DNA from: Symbiodinium natans
Lineage: Eukaryota > Sar > Dinophyceae > Suessiales > Symbiodiniaceae
Direction: 5' to 3'
DNA: 64,000 bases
NCBI GenBank assembly: GCA_905221605.1
Contig: CAJNDS010001691.1
Coordinates: 454,417 to 518,416 of the forward strand
Each line of letters begins with the position of its first letter. The first letter of the stretch is position 1. The translations under genes and the position numbers were made by a program. Positions 44,460 through 54,565 of this stretch are shown one piece after another. The notes beneath the pieces were generated by a model. That model was not told the DNA's origin. It worked only from the letters and a program-made list of their open reading frames with translations, and did not search any database.

Positions 44460-44640
44460 ATACTGTTTTCGGTATAAGTAACTACTGTACAACAGGAACC
44501 CAGAACCCAAAAAAGTATTAAAGTATCGTACTCCAAAAGCCTGTACTTTCTTCTTATATATTGTTTAGGTATAAGTAGCCATAATAGGAACCCAGAACCC
44601 CAAAAAAGTATTAACGTATAGTACTCCAAAACCCAGGAAC
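44460..44640. repeat. tandem pair of 95-bp element units
   Basis: Two copies of a unit with GGTATAAGTA...AGGAACCCAGAACCC...AAAAGTATTAA. The AGGAACCCAGAACCC part also occurs at 56,845-56,870. Confidence 0.6.
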
Positions 44641-44807
44641 TGTCTAGTGGCTATAGTCGTCTATAGGCACCTTACCACTCTCCTGGCGCATGAATCCATC
44701 GACAGTGTTCCCATGATCTCCTATATAGATGCTCATATTGATAGTATTCTGTTTCTGGTTACTACCATTTGTATTACACTCTATCTGCTCTTTTTTTGGT
44801 CATGGCA

Positions 44808-44925
44808 GCTTCTCAATCTCTGTGCAGAACTCAGAGAAGATGTCATCCATCCTAGGCACAGCAAAGTGTCGCATGGGGAGAGTGCTTGGGGCAACTTTCT
44901 TTGGGCAGCTCTCTAACACAGGGTC
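44808..44925 (-). CDS. exon of unidentified gene
   Basis: The minus frame ESCPKKVAPSTLPMRHFAV then PRMDDIFSEFCTEIEK is clearly protein-like and open. It stops soon after at TGA, so it is either the C-terminus or ends at a GC donor (GAGAA|GCTGCC). No family recognised. Confidence 0.4.
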
Positions 44926-45170
44926 CGTTTTTAGGAACCCCCAAAAGGCACCCTAATTTAGAGAACTACCCTATGGAGATAGTCAGTGCTGCATTAGGGT
45001 CAAGGGGGATAGGGGGTGAAGGGCAATAGGGGTTAGGGTTATGGGCGACAGGCCTAACAGGGTCACAGGGCCATAGGGATACAGGTTCATACATCTCTGT
45101 CATCATGCAAGTGGACTGATTGATCCAAGCCCGTCTCTACCCCTCACTGTTCCCAATCCTCCCAGAGACT

Positions 45171-45269
45171 CCAAAACCCCTTAATTAAGGAATATACCTT
45201 AAATCATATTAGGGTTCCTATTATAATTTAAGGTATATTCCTTAACTAAGGGGTTTTGGAGTCTCTGGG
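45171..45269. mobile_element. perfect-arm hairpin element
   Basis: CCCAGAGACTCCAAAACCCC at the left is mirrored by GGGGTTTTGGAGTCTCTGGG at the right, and inner arms pair too. No clear flanking duplication is visible. Confidence 0.75.
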
Positions 45270-45341
45270 CTGCTGAGGCTTCCGCTCGTCCGAGACGACC
45301 TGCACCATGCAAGCGCGTCGTTGACTTGGCTCGCCATATAA

Positions 45342-45452
45342 CCCAGAGGGTTCATTTGTAGTACTATTATGGAATTAGGTACCCCAAAACCCTATTCAGT
45401 ATGGTTTTGGGGTACCTAATTGCATAATGGTAATGCAAATGGACCCTCTGGG
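45342..45452. mobile_element. long-hairpin element with TAA duplication
   Basis: Sister of the element at 42,911-43,025. TAA flanks it at 45,339-45,341 and 45,453-45,455. Confidence 0.85.
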
Positions 45453-45457
45453 TAAGG

Positions 45458-45572
45458 CTTGGTAGCCCAGAGACCATACTATAATCAGGGCACCCCTTTT
45501 TTGGGTTAGTTACTTTATAAAAGGGAACCCATAAGCAACAAAAAGGGTAAAGGGTACTGCAGGGCTACCAAG
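45458..45572. mobile_element. introner-like element, type GGTAGCCCA, next to a hairpin element
   Basis: Ends CTTGGTAGCCCAG and GGGCTACCAAG are inverted. AAGG is duplicated at 45,454-45,457 and 45,573-45,576. It begins five bases after the preceding hairpin element, so two insertions sit side by side. Confidence 0.7.
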
Positions 45573-46140
45573 AAGGAGGAGGTCTGTTGAACTGCCGAAG
45601 CTAGGGTGCCTTGAGCTCCATGTTTGGGATGTTCCCCCTTAGACTAACAGTCCTTCATGGGGATTCTAGTACCCCCTATTATGACTTAGGGTTTAGGGTT
45701 TAGGGTTTAGGGTTTAAGGGTATTGTAATCCCTATTGAGGACTGTTAGCATAAGGGGGGAACATCCCAAGTAAAGGTGCTTGTCTCAACGCGCCCAGATC
45801 AGCGGCTTGTTTTGACTCCCCCCTCAAAGTGCAGGCATCATGCGAGCGCGGTTGGTGCAAGCCTTAGTAGCCCAGCAACCGTAGTTTAATAGGCACCCTT
45901 TTTGGGGGAGTGGTCATTCTACTAGGGAATTTCGGTATACATATTTATATATATACTGCATATTATACATTATGATTATATATATATATATAGAATAAAA
46001 AAAGAAGGTTAAGGGTTCAAGCCAAAAAAGACCTGGGCTGCCAAGAAGCCAAGTCATCGAGTTTGGCAAGCGCCGCTTCGAACTGCCGGTTCAGTTTGTT
46101 CAAATCGGCACTTCCTGCCAGCGCCTCGGTTTTCATGGTC
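45573..46140 (-). CDS. exon series of unidentified gene
   Basis: Minus-strand coding-like segments: about 46,051-46,125 (ALAGSADLNKLNRQFEAALA then KLDDLA), about 45,775-45,858 (RSHDACTLRGESKQAADLGA) and about 45,573-45,620 (GAQGTLASAVQQTSS). They are separated by inverted-repeat elements at 45,864-46,045 and 45,623-45,769. The segments are helical and charged. Exact splice joins are not resolved, and the protein is not recognised. Confidence 0.35.
45623..45769. mobile_element. inverted-repeat element carrying TTTAGGG in its loop
   Basis: Ends TTGGGATGTTCCCCCTTA...TAAGGGGGGAACATCCCAA pair, and an inner AACAGTCC arm pairs as well. The loop holds four TTTAGGG copies. Related to the element at 59,285-59,378. 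Confidence 0.8.
45864..46045. mobile_element. introner-like element with AT-rich core
   Basis: Ends TTAGTAGCCCAGCAACC and GACCTGGGCTGCCAAG. AAGCC is duplicated at 45,859-45,863 and 46,046-46,050. The core holds a long TATATA stretch that makes it longer than its relatives. Confidence 0.7.
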
Positions 46141-46943
46141 CCTGAGTATGGGCCCTTAACAGTGGACCCCGTATATACCCCTTTAATACCCTATAAAACC
46201 CAAGGGAGGAGGTAAGAGACCATATTAAGGGCCCGTGTAACTACCCTTAGCTCAGTGGCAGTCGCTCATGGCCTATGCCAGCGGCCTATGGCAGAAGTGT
46301 AGCTGCTACCGATGTCGACCCCTCGTACATCGCAGGCCGGCATGGGAAAGACTGTTCGAAGGGGCTTCCCTAAGCCCTGAATTCTACACCGGAGGAATCG
46401 CTGCCAAACAACAAAACTAGTAGGCAGGGTAACGCGAATAAGGCCGAAAGTAATCTGCCCCAAGTCACTAATCGCTCCTACGATTGGAGCCACGCATCTT
46501 GGACCTTGTCATCCACCCCTCTGACTTCCAACAACCTCCGAAGGAACCCAGGCCTCAAAAAGCCCCAAGGCGCGTGAATTGCGAGAACCCATGCCAGTAC
46601 CCAAGAAGTCCCGACGTACAAGCCTCTGGGTTGCAGCAGAGACGCCCCAGGGGGGCAAGTGGCTGTGTCGGACTGGGTCCTTGCCCCCCAACCCCTCCAC
46701 AGTTTCTTGGGTACTTATAAGGGGGTTAAAAGTACCCTAAGTACCCTAAAGCTATAACCACAATTACCCTACTTATAACCCTGCTCATAAGTAGTACAGG
46801 GCAGTGGATGGAGGTCCTCTGGCCTCTTTCCTCATTCGACTCCGTGGGGGCAGCCTTGACATTTTTTAGCTTATTTTCTTTTTTTATTTTAGTATAACTA
46901 TGATGATAATGCTATGAAGACGAATCAATATTGTTCTATTTTT

Positions 46944-46983
<40 letters not shown>

Positions 46984-47130
46984 TGACCTACATATCTGTG
47001 CAGGGCACGGTGCAGGGCTCGGGGCTGCAGGTCCAGGGTCTGGTCTTCGGGATTTCAAGCGTGAGGTCGCAAGGTTTTGCAGGTGTCGCACAGTTTTTTT
47101 AGCCTCCAAAATGCCAAAACCCCAAACTCT
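46140..47130. other. no firm gene; T15G29 tract
   Basis: A plus frame at 46,484-46,690 is open but unremarkable. A T15 run passes directly into a G29 run at 46,939-46,982. An inverted-repeat-like segment (GGGTACTTATAAGGG) lies at 46,705-46,800. Confidence 0.4.
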
Positions 47131-47171
47131 ACCACTCTAAGAAGGTTTAGGGTTTAGGGTGAGGGGTTCAG

Positions 47172-47325
47172 GGTCTAAGACTAAAAGGACTCCTCTCTTC
47201 AAGTGCTTGCCGCGACCCGGAGGCAAACCTGACCACGCAAAGATCGGCACCGGCGGTCCTGTCGCCATCCGCCTGCGCCTGCCATCGCTGAGAAGCCCCA
47301 AAGAGCTGGGGCGATGCAATCAGGG
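47172..47325 (+). CDS. possible exon (plus strand)
   Basis: The plus frame contains TPLFKCLPRPGGKPDHAK, then RLRLPSLRSPKELGRCN, and ends at ATCAGG|GTTTAGGG. Short, basic, unidentified. If real it is one of few plus-strand exons right of 34 kb. Confidence 0.35.
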
Positions 47326-47520
47326 TTTAGGGTTTAGGGTGATACAATGAGAATTGAAAAAATGATGTAATAGCATGATGTGATAGCTAGAAAATGGCAC
47401 GACATTCCTGCGGGCAACACGCTTGTGAACGCTGAACCCTAAAAAACCCTATAACCCTAAATCCTTAACCCTAACCCAAAACCCTAACACATGACCCCAG
47501 TTAGGTCTCAAGAGCACTTT

Positions 47521-48118
47521 AGGGCGCCTGGTCCTCTGCCGCCTTCGCAGGGGCTTGTGAAGCTTTGGCCTTTGGTTTGGCCTTAGCCTTCGACTTTGCT
47601 TTCGCCTGCGTAGCCGGATTTTCGGTGTGCATTGCAATGCCGGGGCAGCATGCCGTTTAGATCAAGCAGTGCTAGGTCGCATCCCTGCACCTCTAGAGAT
47701 CACATCTTTAGGCTGTTAGAAGTCCTTCAAGGGCAGAAGACATGCCTGGCAGTACACAACACTCTTGCAGACGCACTGCCCTAAACTCTAATCCTTAAAC
47801 CGTAAAAGACCCTAAAGAACCCCGAAACCCTAAAACCTAAAACCCGAAAGCCCTAAACCCTATGCTGCTGGCAGCGTCCCGCCTTTGCGCTTGGCTGGGG
47901 CTCGTCATTCATCGGCAGATTCTCTTTCTCTTCAGGCGCTTTGCTCCCGACTTTGCCTTTGGGTTCCAGCTGCTGAGCCTTTTCCACCTCCTTTTTTGTC
48001 GGGGTGGCCCCCGTCTTCTGGCACCTTGGTTGAGGGATCAGAAATCCCATATGGGATCCATGCAGAAACCTGCTTGAAGCAGGTTCCCGGAATCGGAACA
48101 TTGAAGACAAAGTCTCGC
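47521..48118 (-). CDS. Lys/Ala-rich C-terminal exons of a split gene
   Basis: The exon at about 47,866-48,118 has two overlapping coding-like frames. One reads RDFVFNVPIPGTCFKQVSAW; the other reads KKEVEKAQQLEPKGKVGSKA toward the 3' side, with a donor CATAGG|GTTTAGGG. The last exon (47,521-47,635) encodes HTENPATQAKAKSKAKAKPK and ends at TAA (47,521-47,523). The Lys/Ala/Pro tail resembles linker-histone-like tails. The change of frame inside the first exon suggests an unseen splice or a frameshift. Confidence 0.4.
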
Positions 48119-48394
48119 TGATCACAGGCTTACACCAGGTTCTTAGACCTTTGAACCCTAAACCCTAAACTACCCTAAACCCTAAACCCTAAACCCTAAA
48201 CCCTGAACCCTGAACCCTAAACCCTAAACGGCCCATTCTGTTTTATACTGCGCGTTCATGTGCTACGAGCCGGGATGACTCAGTCTTCGAGCCGCCCCAT
48301 TCTGTTCTATACAGGAGGGCCTATCACTGACAAGGCCAGGGCGTTTAGGGTTTAGGGTTTAGGGTTTAGGGTTTAGGGCTCAGATTCCAGGGGC

Positions 48395-51345
48395 GATCTC
48401 ATCTGTCGTATTGCCACCCAGGCACACGGTCCCCGGCGAGCTGTCCAGGTTGTATCCTGAGCTTCCGCATGCTTCGTAAACCGTTCTGCCCCATAAACCT
48501 GTACCCCCAGTGCACCACCCTACGAAACCAATAGGCCCCTATAATAAAAGCCTCACTACGCCCTCTCAGCTCGAAACTTTGCTTCCACACTTACTGCCGC
48601 GGCTTTTGATAGCAACCCAGCTCACAAGACTGCGTTGCTTGAGAAGTCGCTGTCAAGCTTGGCCAGCAGGCCCTGCCACAAAGAACTAGGGTTTAGGGTT
48701 TAGGGTTTAGGGTTTAGGGTTTAGGGTTCTTCCAACCCTGTACTTCAAGGAACCGCGTTTGTGTGCCCTTGAGTGTTCCAGTAGGAACCATATTCGGTTC
48801 CCTGGAAGTTCTAATGGTTTTCGAACCCCCGAAATGAAAAAGACACATTCTTCCTTATAAGGGCAATATAGGGATGATTCTGTTTTAACAGTTTTCTGTG
48901 GGGTTCTTAGGCAAATTAGTAGGGCAACATCTTGTAGCATGTTGCACCTGCTCTGCCCAGTCAGCGCCCCACAGCCTCGGCGTCGTTCCCCGGCGCACTT
49001 TTCTGGAGGACTCTGCGGCGGACGGTCGCGGCCGATGCCTGACGAGCAAAGGAACGTGCAGGCATTCGCTGAAACCTGAACATATGTTGCGTGTTGCGGA
49101 ATATCATGTCAACAACTCGATTCCTTCCAAGAACGAAAGAGGGCGCCTGACATAAAACTCTCTTTCTCTGTCTATCTCTCTCTCTCGCTGGAGGCGTTTG
49201 CTAACCCAGCTCTCTGCCAAGCGCCTCTACCAGCGAGTCGGCGCCACGCTTTCCCAGCTTTCCCATGGCTCCACTCGCTGTCCGCACTCGCACCGTCTCT
49301 TTACCCAAATCCTACAGCCACTCAAAGAAACACACGAGCTTCGTGTGGGCTTGTGGTTGTGGCGAGCTCATGCAACTCAGTTGCAGCTGAACCGATGGGC
49401 CTCCTGGACCTACACCAGGACCTAGTCGGAAGCACAATGGGCATCGCACCCCACTCTGTCGCACATTGAATGCATGTTGGCTCTATCATGGCTCGGGCCA
49501 TGCGGCTCGCTCCAAGCTGCACCCCCGCAAGCAAAGGGAAGAATCTCGGATCTAGGGAGCCTTTTGTGGGTTCAGGGTTTGGTTCAGGGTTTTAGGGCTA
49601 TGAAGCTGCAACCCTCGGCCCTGAATCCTGCAGAGCCCCTAGAGACTTAAACCCTAGACTCCAAACCTCAAAATGCTAGACCTGTAAAATCCCTTAAGCC
49701 CCATAAGACTCGCAAACAGGACCCCGACACCCCTCCGCCCTTGCGGCCTGGCCAACCACTGGCATGGAGGGCTTCGGGGAGGACACCTGACACTGAATCA
49801 TATGGTGGCCGGTTTAGGGTTAGGGTTTAAGGTTTAGGGTTTAAGGTTTAGGGTCTAGGGTCTGGGGGTTAAGGTTTAGGGGCCTATTTAAGTAGAAGGG
49901 GTTTGCTATCTGGTTAGCTAGAACTAACTAATTCGCCAGGCGAGGGGTTCAGGCAGGACACCTGAATTAACATCCATGGCCTCTCTCCGCAGGCTTGGCT
50001 TTTGCTGGTGGTTCGTAGAGAATGAAGCGGGAATGGGACATGGCCCCCTAAACCCCAAACCCTAAACCCCAAACCCTAAACCCTAAACCCTGAATCCTAA
50101 ACCCTAAGCTCTAAACCCTAAACCCTGAATCATGAGTGGCAACAAAAATGTCACGAGATGAGGGCTGCCTCCTCTGCCGGCGGACTCGAAGCCTGCACAC
50201 TAAACCCTAAACCCTAAACCCTAAACCCTAAACCCTAAACCCTAAACCCTAAACCCTAACCCCTAACCCCTAACCCCTAACCCCTAACCCCTAACCCCTA
50301 ACCCCTAAACCCTAAACCCTAAACCCTAAACCCTAAACCCTAAACCCTAAACCTAAACCCTAAACCCTACTATCCCCATTGTAGTTTGTTATGAACTTGG
50401 TTGACCAATTTCTGGTTACACACGCTGGCAAGCCAACAAAACAGACTTGAAGAAACGGCGTTTGCAGCAGTCAGTGTGGTGGATCTGCAGCCAACTCGAA
50501 AGCAACGGTCCAGGGCGGATGCCCAGCAGCTCGTAGGGGATAGGAGTAGGTAGGGGGACCCTTGGGGATATGGACCCTCTGAATAAGGTCCCTGTTTAAG
50601 AGAGCCAGCAGAGGGTTCAGAAGGGGTTCCTTTTAAGGCTAAACCCTAAACCCTAAACCCTAAACCCTAAACCCTAAACCCTAAACCCTAAACCCTAAAC
50701 CCTAAACCCTAAACCCTAAACCCTAACCCTAAACCCTAAAGCTCGGTGCCTCCTTCCCATCATCAGGACCTTCCTCTTCCGACCTCTTGGCTGCCTGTGC
50801 CGCAGCAGCGCTGCTGGCACACTCCTGTGGCCACAGGCGCAGGATGGAGGCCCCGAACCCTGCAGTAAACCCTAGACCTGATAAATCTCATCCTAAGCCA
50901 ACCCTACACCTTATCCACCCTACAGAAAACTCTACTAGGGTTTGGGGTTTAGGGTTTCGGGTTAGGGTTTAGGAGTAAACCCAAGGTGCAACGCGCCTGC
51001 GCTTCATCTGGGGGAGCTCACACCCTGTTTGGTTTAAAGCGGGTTGACAGGGAACCTACTTGAAGGATCGGGGGGAAGTCGTAACTAGGGTTAAAATTAG
51101 GGCGACTATAGTTACTATTACTTATAACCCCAATTAGGTTACTAAAAGCCCTACTTACTAAGTCCCAGGATCCTCCAAGTAAGCCCTTAAAAACAGGGAT
51201 AAGGGTCTAAAGGGTCTAGAGCTTTTTTAGTACTCCCAGGCTGGCAATAAGACAAAAAGCCAATCCTTAAACCCTAAACCCTCAGCCTCGTCCGAATCGC
51301 CCTCTTCCTCCTCTTCTTCTTCTTCATCTTCGGATGCGTCTGCGC
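48395..51345 (-). CDS. unidentified split gene(s), at least seven exons
   Basis: Minus-strand exon candidates in order: 51,283-51,345 (acidic, GADASEDEEEEEEEEGDSDE, donor GAGG|GTTTAGGG); about 50,741-50,853 (ASILRLWPQECASSAAAAQA); about 50,132-50,190 (GSPHLVTFLLPLMIQ, donor CAGG|GTTTAGGG); 49,962-50,050; about 49,737-49,786; about 48,948-49,050 (TTPRLWGADWAEQ, donor GTGCAA); about 48,628-48,680 (GLLAKLDSDFSSNAV, donor GTGAGC); and 48,395-48,515 (VYEACGSSGYNLDSSPGTVC, then TGA). The last looks like an extracellular Cys-rich tail. Whether this is one gene or several is unknown. No family is recognised. Confidence 0.4.
49787..49961 (-). mobile_element. intron bounded by an 11-bp duplication, with telomere-type repeats inside
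   Basis: The word AGGACACCTGA flanks it (49,780-49,790 and 49,955-49,965). On the minus strand each copy reads TCAG|GTGTCCT, so one copy gives the GT donor and the other the AG acceptor. The joined exon is open in two frames, one reading AMDVNSGVLPEALHASGW. The intron holds CCCTAAA/CCTTAAA words. Confidence 0.75.
50198..50371. repeat. telomere-type array with CCCCTAA variant block
   Basis: CCCTAAA copies, then about eight CCCCTAA copies (50,253-50,308), then CCCTAAA copies. Confidence 0.92.
50637..50740. repeat. CCCTAAA array, about 14 copies
   Basis: Near-perfect tandem heptamers ending at an exon edge (AAAGCTCGG). Confidence 0.93.
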
Positions 51346-52050
51346 CCTGCCAGAGGGGACGAATTTGGGGGGGGGGGGGGGTTCCGATAGTTTGGGGTTC
51401 TGTTCAAAAAACATTGTAAGTATGTTTGGTATATAAGGGGAACCCCCCATTGTCGGAAATCACCATTTCAGAAGAACTCTCAACAGCCCTGTAGAGACCA
51501 CAAAGTCACAAGCATGGGGAACCGATTGCAGTCCACGCGAAACCAAGGGAGGCAGGACACTTGCAGTCTACTTGGAGGTTCATGGACTCAATCACCCAAT
51601 TAAAAAAATGTGCTTCTAACCCACTTATAAGCCCTTTACGTTGCCCAATTTGGTTATCAATTGGGTTCTAAGTACAGTTACGACTGGGTCATTGATTACC
51701 ATGAACCTCCAAGTAGTCCTAACTGTGCCGGACAGATGCGAAGTACCGTCTAAATTTAGCTATTGCTCTTTCGTTTCTTCGTTCCTTGGTGCAAAAGAAG
51801 TATATAGGTTTCTAGACTTTGCCGGTCGGGCCAGTGCACACGCAAAATCGTCAAATGTTACATTCCTTTTTTGCCAATCTAAATCAGGCTTGGCCAAGAA
51901 GAGTCCCCTGAAATCCATGGGTTTCCCTACTGCGCCCCTCTATGCTAGCCCTAGGTTCCCCCCATAGTTAAGGCGATTTAGGGATAGCTAAGGCTAATTA
52001 AATATAACCCTAGAAACCCGAAACCCTAAACCTTGCAGCTTGGTAGGGGA
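51346..52050. other. intron-like region with two ACTTGGAGG elements
   Basis: A G-run near 51,369-51,382. An inverted-repeat element lies at 51,568-51,710 (ACTTGGAGGTTCATG...CATGAACCTCCAAGT), and a relative at 51,052-51,182. The plus ORF from 51,641 overlaps the element and is not supported. Confidence 0.5.
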
Positions 52051-52053
52051 ACC

Positions 52054-53265
52054 CATGCTGAAAACATGGGGGAAGGGAGAGATCCGGAGCTCGCCGGCCA
52101 CGGGTTGCGCAAAGATGTCGTCGACTTCCTGCTCCGCATGCCCACTTCGTTGATTTGGGGGCCCTCAACCCTAAACTGGTTTTTAGGGTTTTTTAGGGTT
52201 TTAGGGTTTTAGGGATTTAGGATTAGGACCCTAAGCCGTAACCGTAATCCCCCTAAACCGCAGGTTTGGGATTTGGAGGTTTAAGTGTGCGGGGCTTGGG
52301 GTCATGGTCCAGGGTTTGGGGTCCAGGGTTTAGGGTTTAGGGTTTAGGGTTTAGGGCTTGGGGGTTCAGAGGGTCTGTCGCAAGGCCCTCACCGAGCAGC
52401 TTCGAGATGAACGCGGGCGTTGATGGAGCCCATCGGCTTTTCAACTTCACCCTACATAGACATAGAAAGAACTTAGGGTGCAGGAAGCCCTAAACCCTAA
52501 AACCCTAAACTTAAACCCTGACCCCTTAACTGGAAGTATAGTCACAGGGAGCTTGGCCCATCCGTCACGACAGAAGGCTCGGTGCTTAGCCTTAGACCTG
52601 CCCCATGTGTCGGCACCCAGGATAGGTTTGGGTATAGGGCTTGGGGTTTAGGGTGAAATAGGTTTCAGACGGGTTGACAGGGTTGATAGGCTTTGGTTGA
52701 GGTTCTAGGGTTTAGGGTTTTGGGGATTCGGCTGAGGCTTAACAGGTTCGACCGCGTATCCGACGCACCGTGAACCTCGCTAACGATGCCTTGGTCATTG
52801 GCTATACTTTTCACTATCCCTCCTCAACCTAAGCCATAAACCCTAAACCCTCAACCCTAGACCCAAACCCTAAGCCTTAAAACCCCATGTCGCAGGCTCT
52901 AAGGGTAAACCGAGCCCATAACAGTAACGGTTCATCTTTCTTGTATCCTGAAAAGGACACCAATATATACACTCACCAAGATTTAAAAGGGACCATAAAT
53001 ACACTCACAATAACGTAATATAAACCCTGTTTCATGCGTCGCCTGGACAAGTCTCACCTTGGGTGCTGTCCGCCTCCGCTTTGCTGCTGGAGATCGCCTG
53101 ACATGAGGTTTTTAGGGTTTAGGGTTTAGGGTTTTCGGCTTGGTTTGGGGGGGGGGGGGGGGGGGTGCGAGATTGTCGGGGGGTACCGTCATTGAGACTG
53201 ATTTCTTGGGCTTGCTCTCGTGCTTTTTGTGCTCAACCGCCTGCATGCTGCGGTCGCCTGAGGAA
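52054..53265 (-). CDS. unidentified split gene, four exons
   Basis: Minus-strand exons: 53,180-53,265 (SMQAVEHKKHESKPKKSVSM, donor ACG|GTACCC); 53,062-53,103 (AISSSKAEADSTQ, flanked by CAG| and |GTGAGA), which joins the first in phase; about 52,395-52,440 (PMGSINARVHLEAA, donor GTGAGG); and about 52,056-52,150 (AEQEVDDIFAQPVAGELRIS then PFPHVFS). The splice signals at the middle exons are canonical. The protein is hydrophilic and unidentified. It lies just downstream of the dehydrogenase gene and could be its 3' continuation or a separate gene. Confidence 0.45.
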
Positions 53266-53500
53266 CAATCATGCAGGCCAGAGATTGGTTAAACATTTCC
53301 ACTGCCAGAGCGTGGCTCAAAACTGGCGACGCTAGATCCTAAACCCCCAAGCTTATACTGGTTCTTTGTAGGGAATTCGAGAATGAAGTACCTTTTAGCT
53401 GCATATATTGGCCCTGGTGGTTACAGGGTGAACCATATGCACGGCACCGCAATCCTAAATTCCCTACTACGGACCAGTGAGCAAGGGGAAGCTACCAGAA

Positions 53501-54075
53501 AGCCCTAAACCCTAAACCCTAAACCCTAAAGCCTAAACCCTAAACCCTAAACCCTAAACCGTAAACCCTAAACCCTAAACCCTAAACCCTAAACCCTACC
53601 AGTCGACCGGTTGAAAGTTTCTCAGCAGGCAGCCAGTCACGGGCTGCTGGCCGTTCCTTTGCTGATGGGCTTGGAGTTTACGAGCAGAATGTAGAAAATT
53701 GTATCACTCGCATTCAGACGAATACTCTAAAACTACATACTGATCATCATTATCATCGTCATCATCAGCAGCCGCAGCAGTTATCACCATCATCAGCAGA
53801 AGCAGCATGTTGTCACTGTCATCACTTTACTCAAAGATCTTTCAAGGTTCTGAGTTCTGGGATTTGGGGTTGCCGTGCTCGGTGGCAGCTGGAAAACATG
53901 CCTATTTGTGCTGGAGCTTGCGGACTTACCTTCTAAGCCCACGAAGCCCATTTTAACCCCTAAGCCTGAGCCCATCTAAACCCTAAACCCTAAACCCTGA
54001 ACCCTAAACCCTAAACCCTAAACCCTAAACCCTAAACCCTAAACCCTAAACCCTAAACCCTAAACCCTAAATTCA
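53501..54075. repeat. two CCCTAAA arrays
   Basis: Arrays at 53,501-53,600 and 53,975-54,070, separated by sequence with ATCATC repeats (53,743-53,825). Confidence 0.92.
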
Positions 54076-54078
54076 AAC

Positions 54079-54532
54079 CGAAGCTTCATCGTGGAGATGA
54101 TGGGATCCAGCACCCGAGCTGCTCCATCCTCTCGAAACATCTCTGTGCGCTTGGGGTGAAAAACCCTTAACCCTTAACCCTTAACCCATAACCCTTAACC
54201 CTAAACTTGCCCTAAACCGTCAAGCCCGATGGTATACAGGGTTTGTGGGCATGGATCAGGGGGCATAAGGATAACGGGCTTCGGACCCGCCCGGATGAAT
54301 CTCAAAAACTTGAAGCATCGCGCACATCTTCAACCTCAGATGGAGAACTTGCGGCCGAAGAATACTGCTCTTAGGCGGGATTTGGGGTTTAGGTCTGAGG
54401 GTAGCTTAGGCTGCCCTGATGAACCCTGAATCCTGACTTGAACCGTAGACTGCCACAGGGCGAGCAGGAAGCAAGCACCAAAGCTCCGACAGAGCATGGA
54501 ACCCCTAACCTTAAGCCGGCCTGCCCCAGACC

Positions 54533-54565
<33 letters not shown>

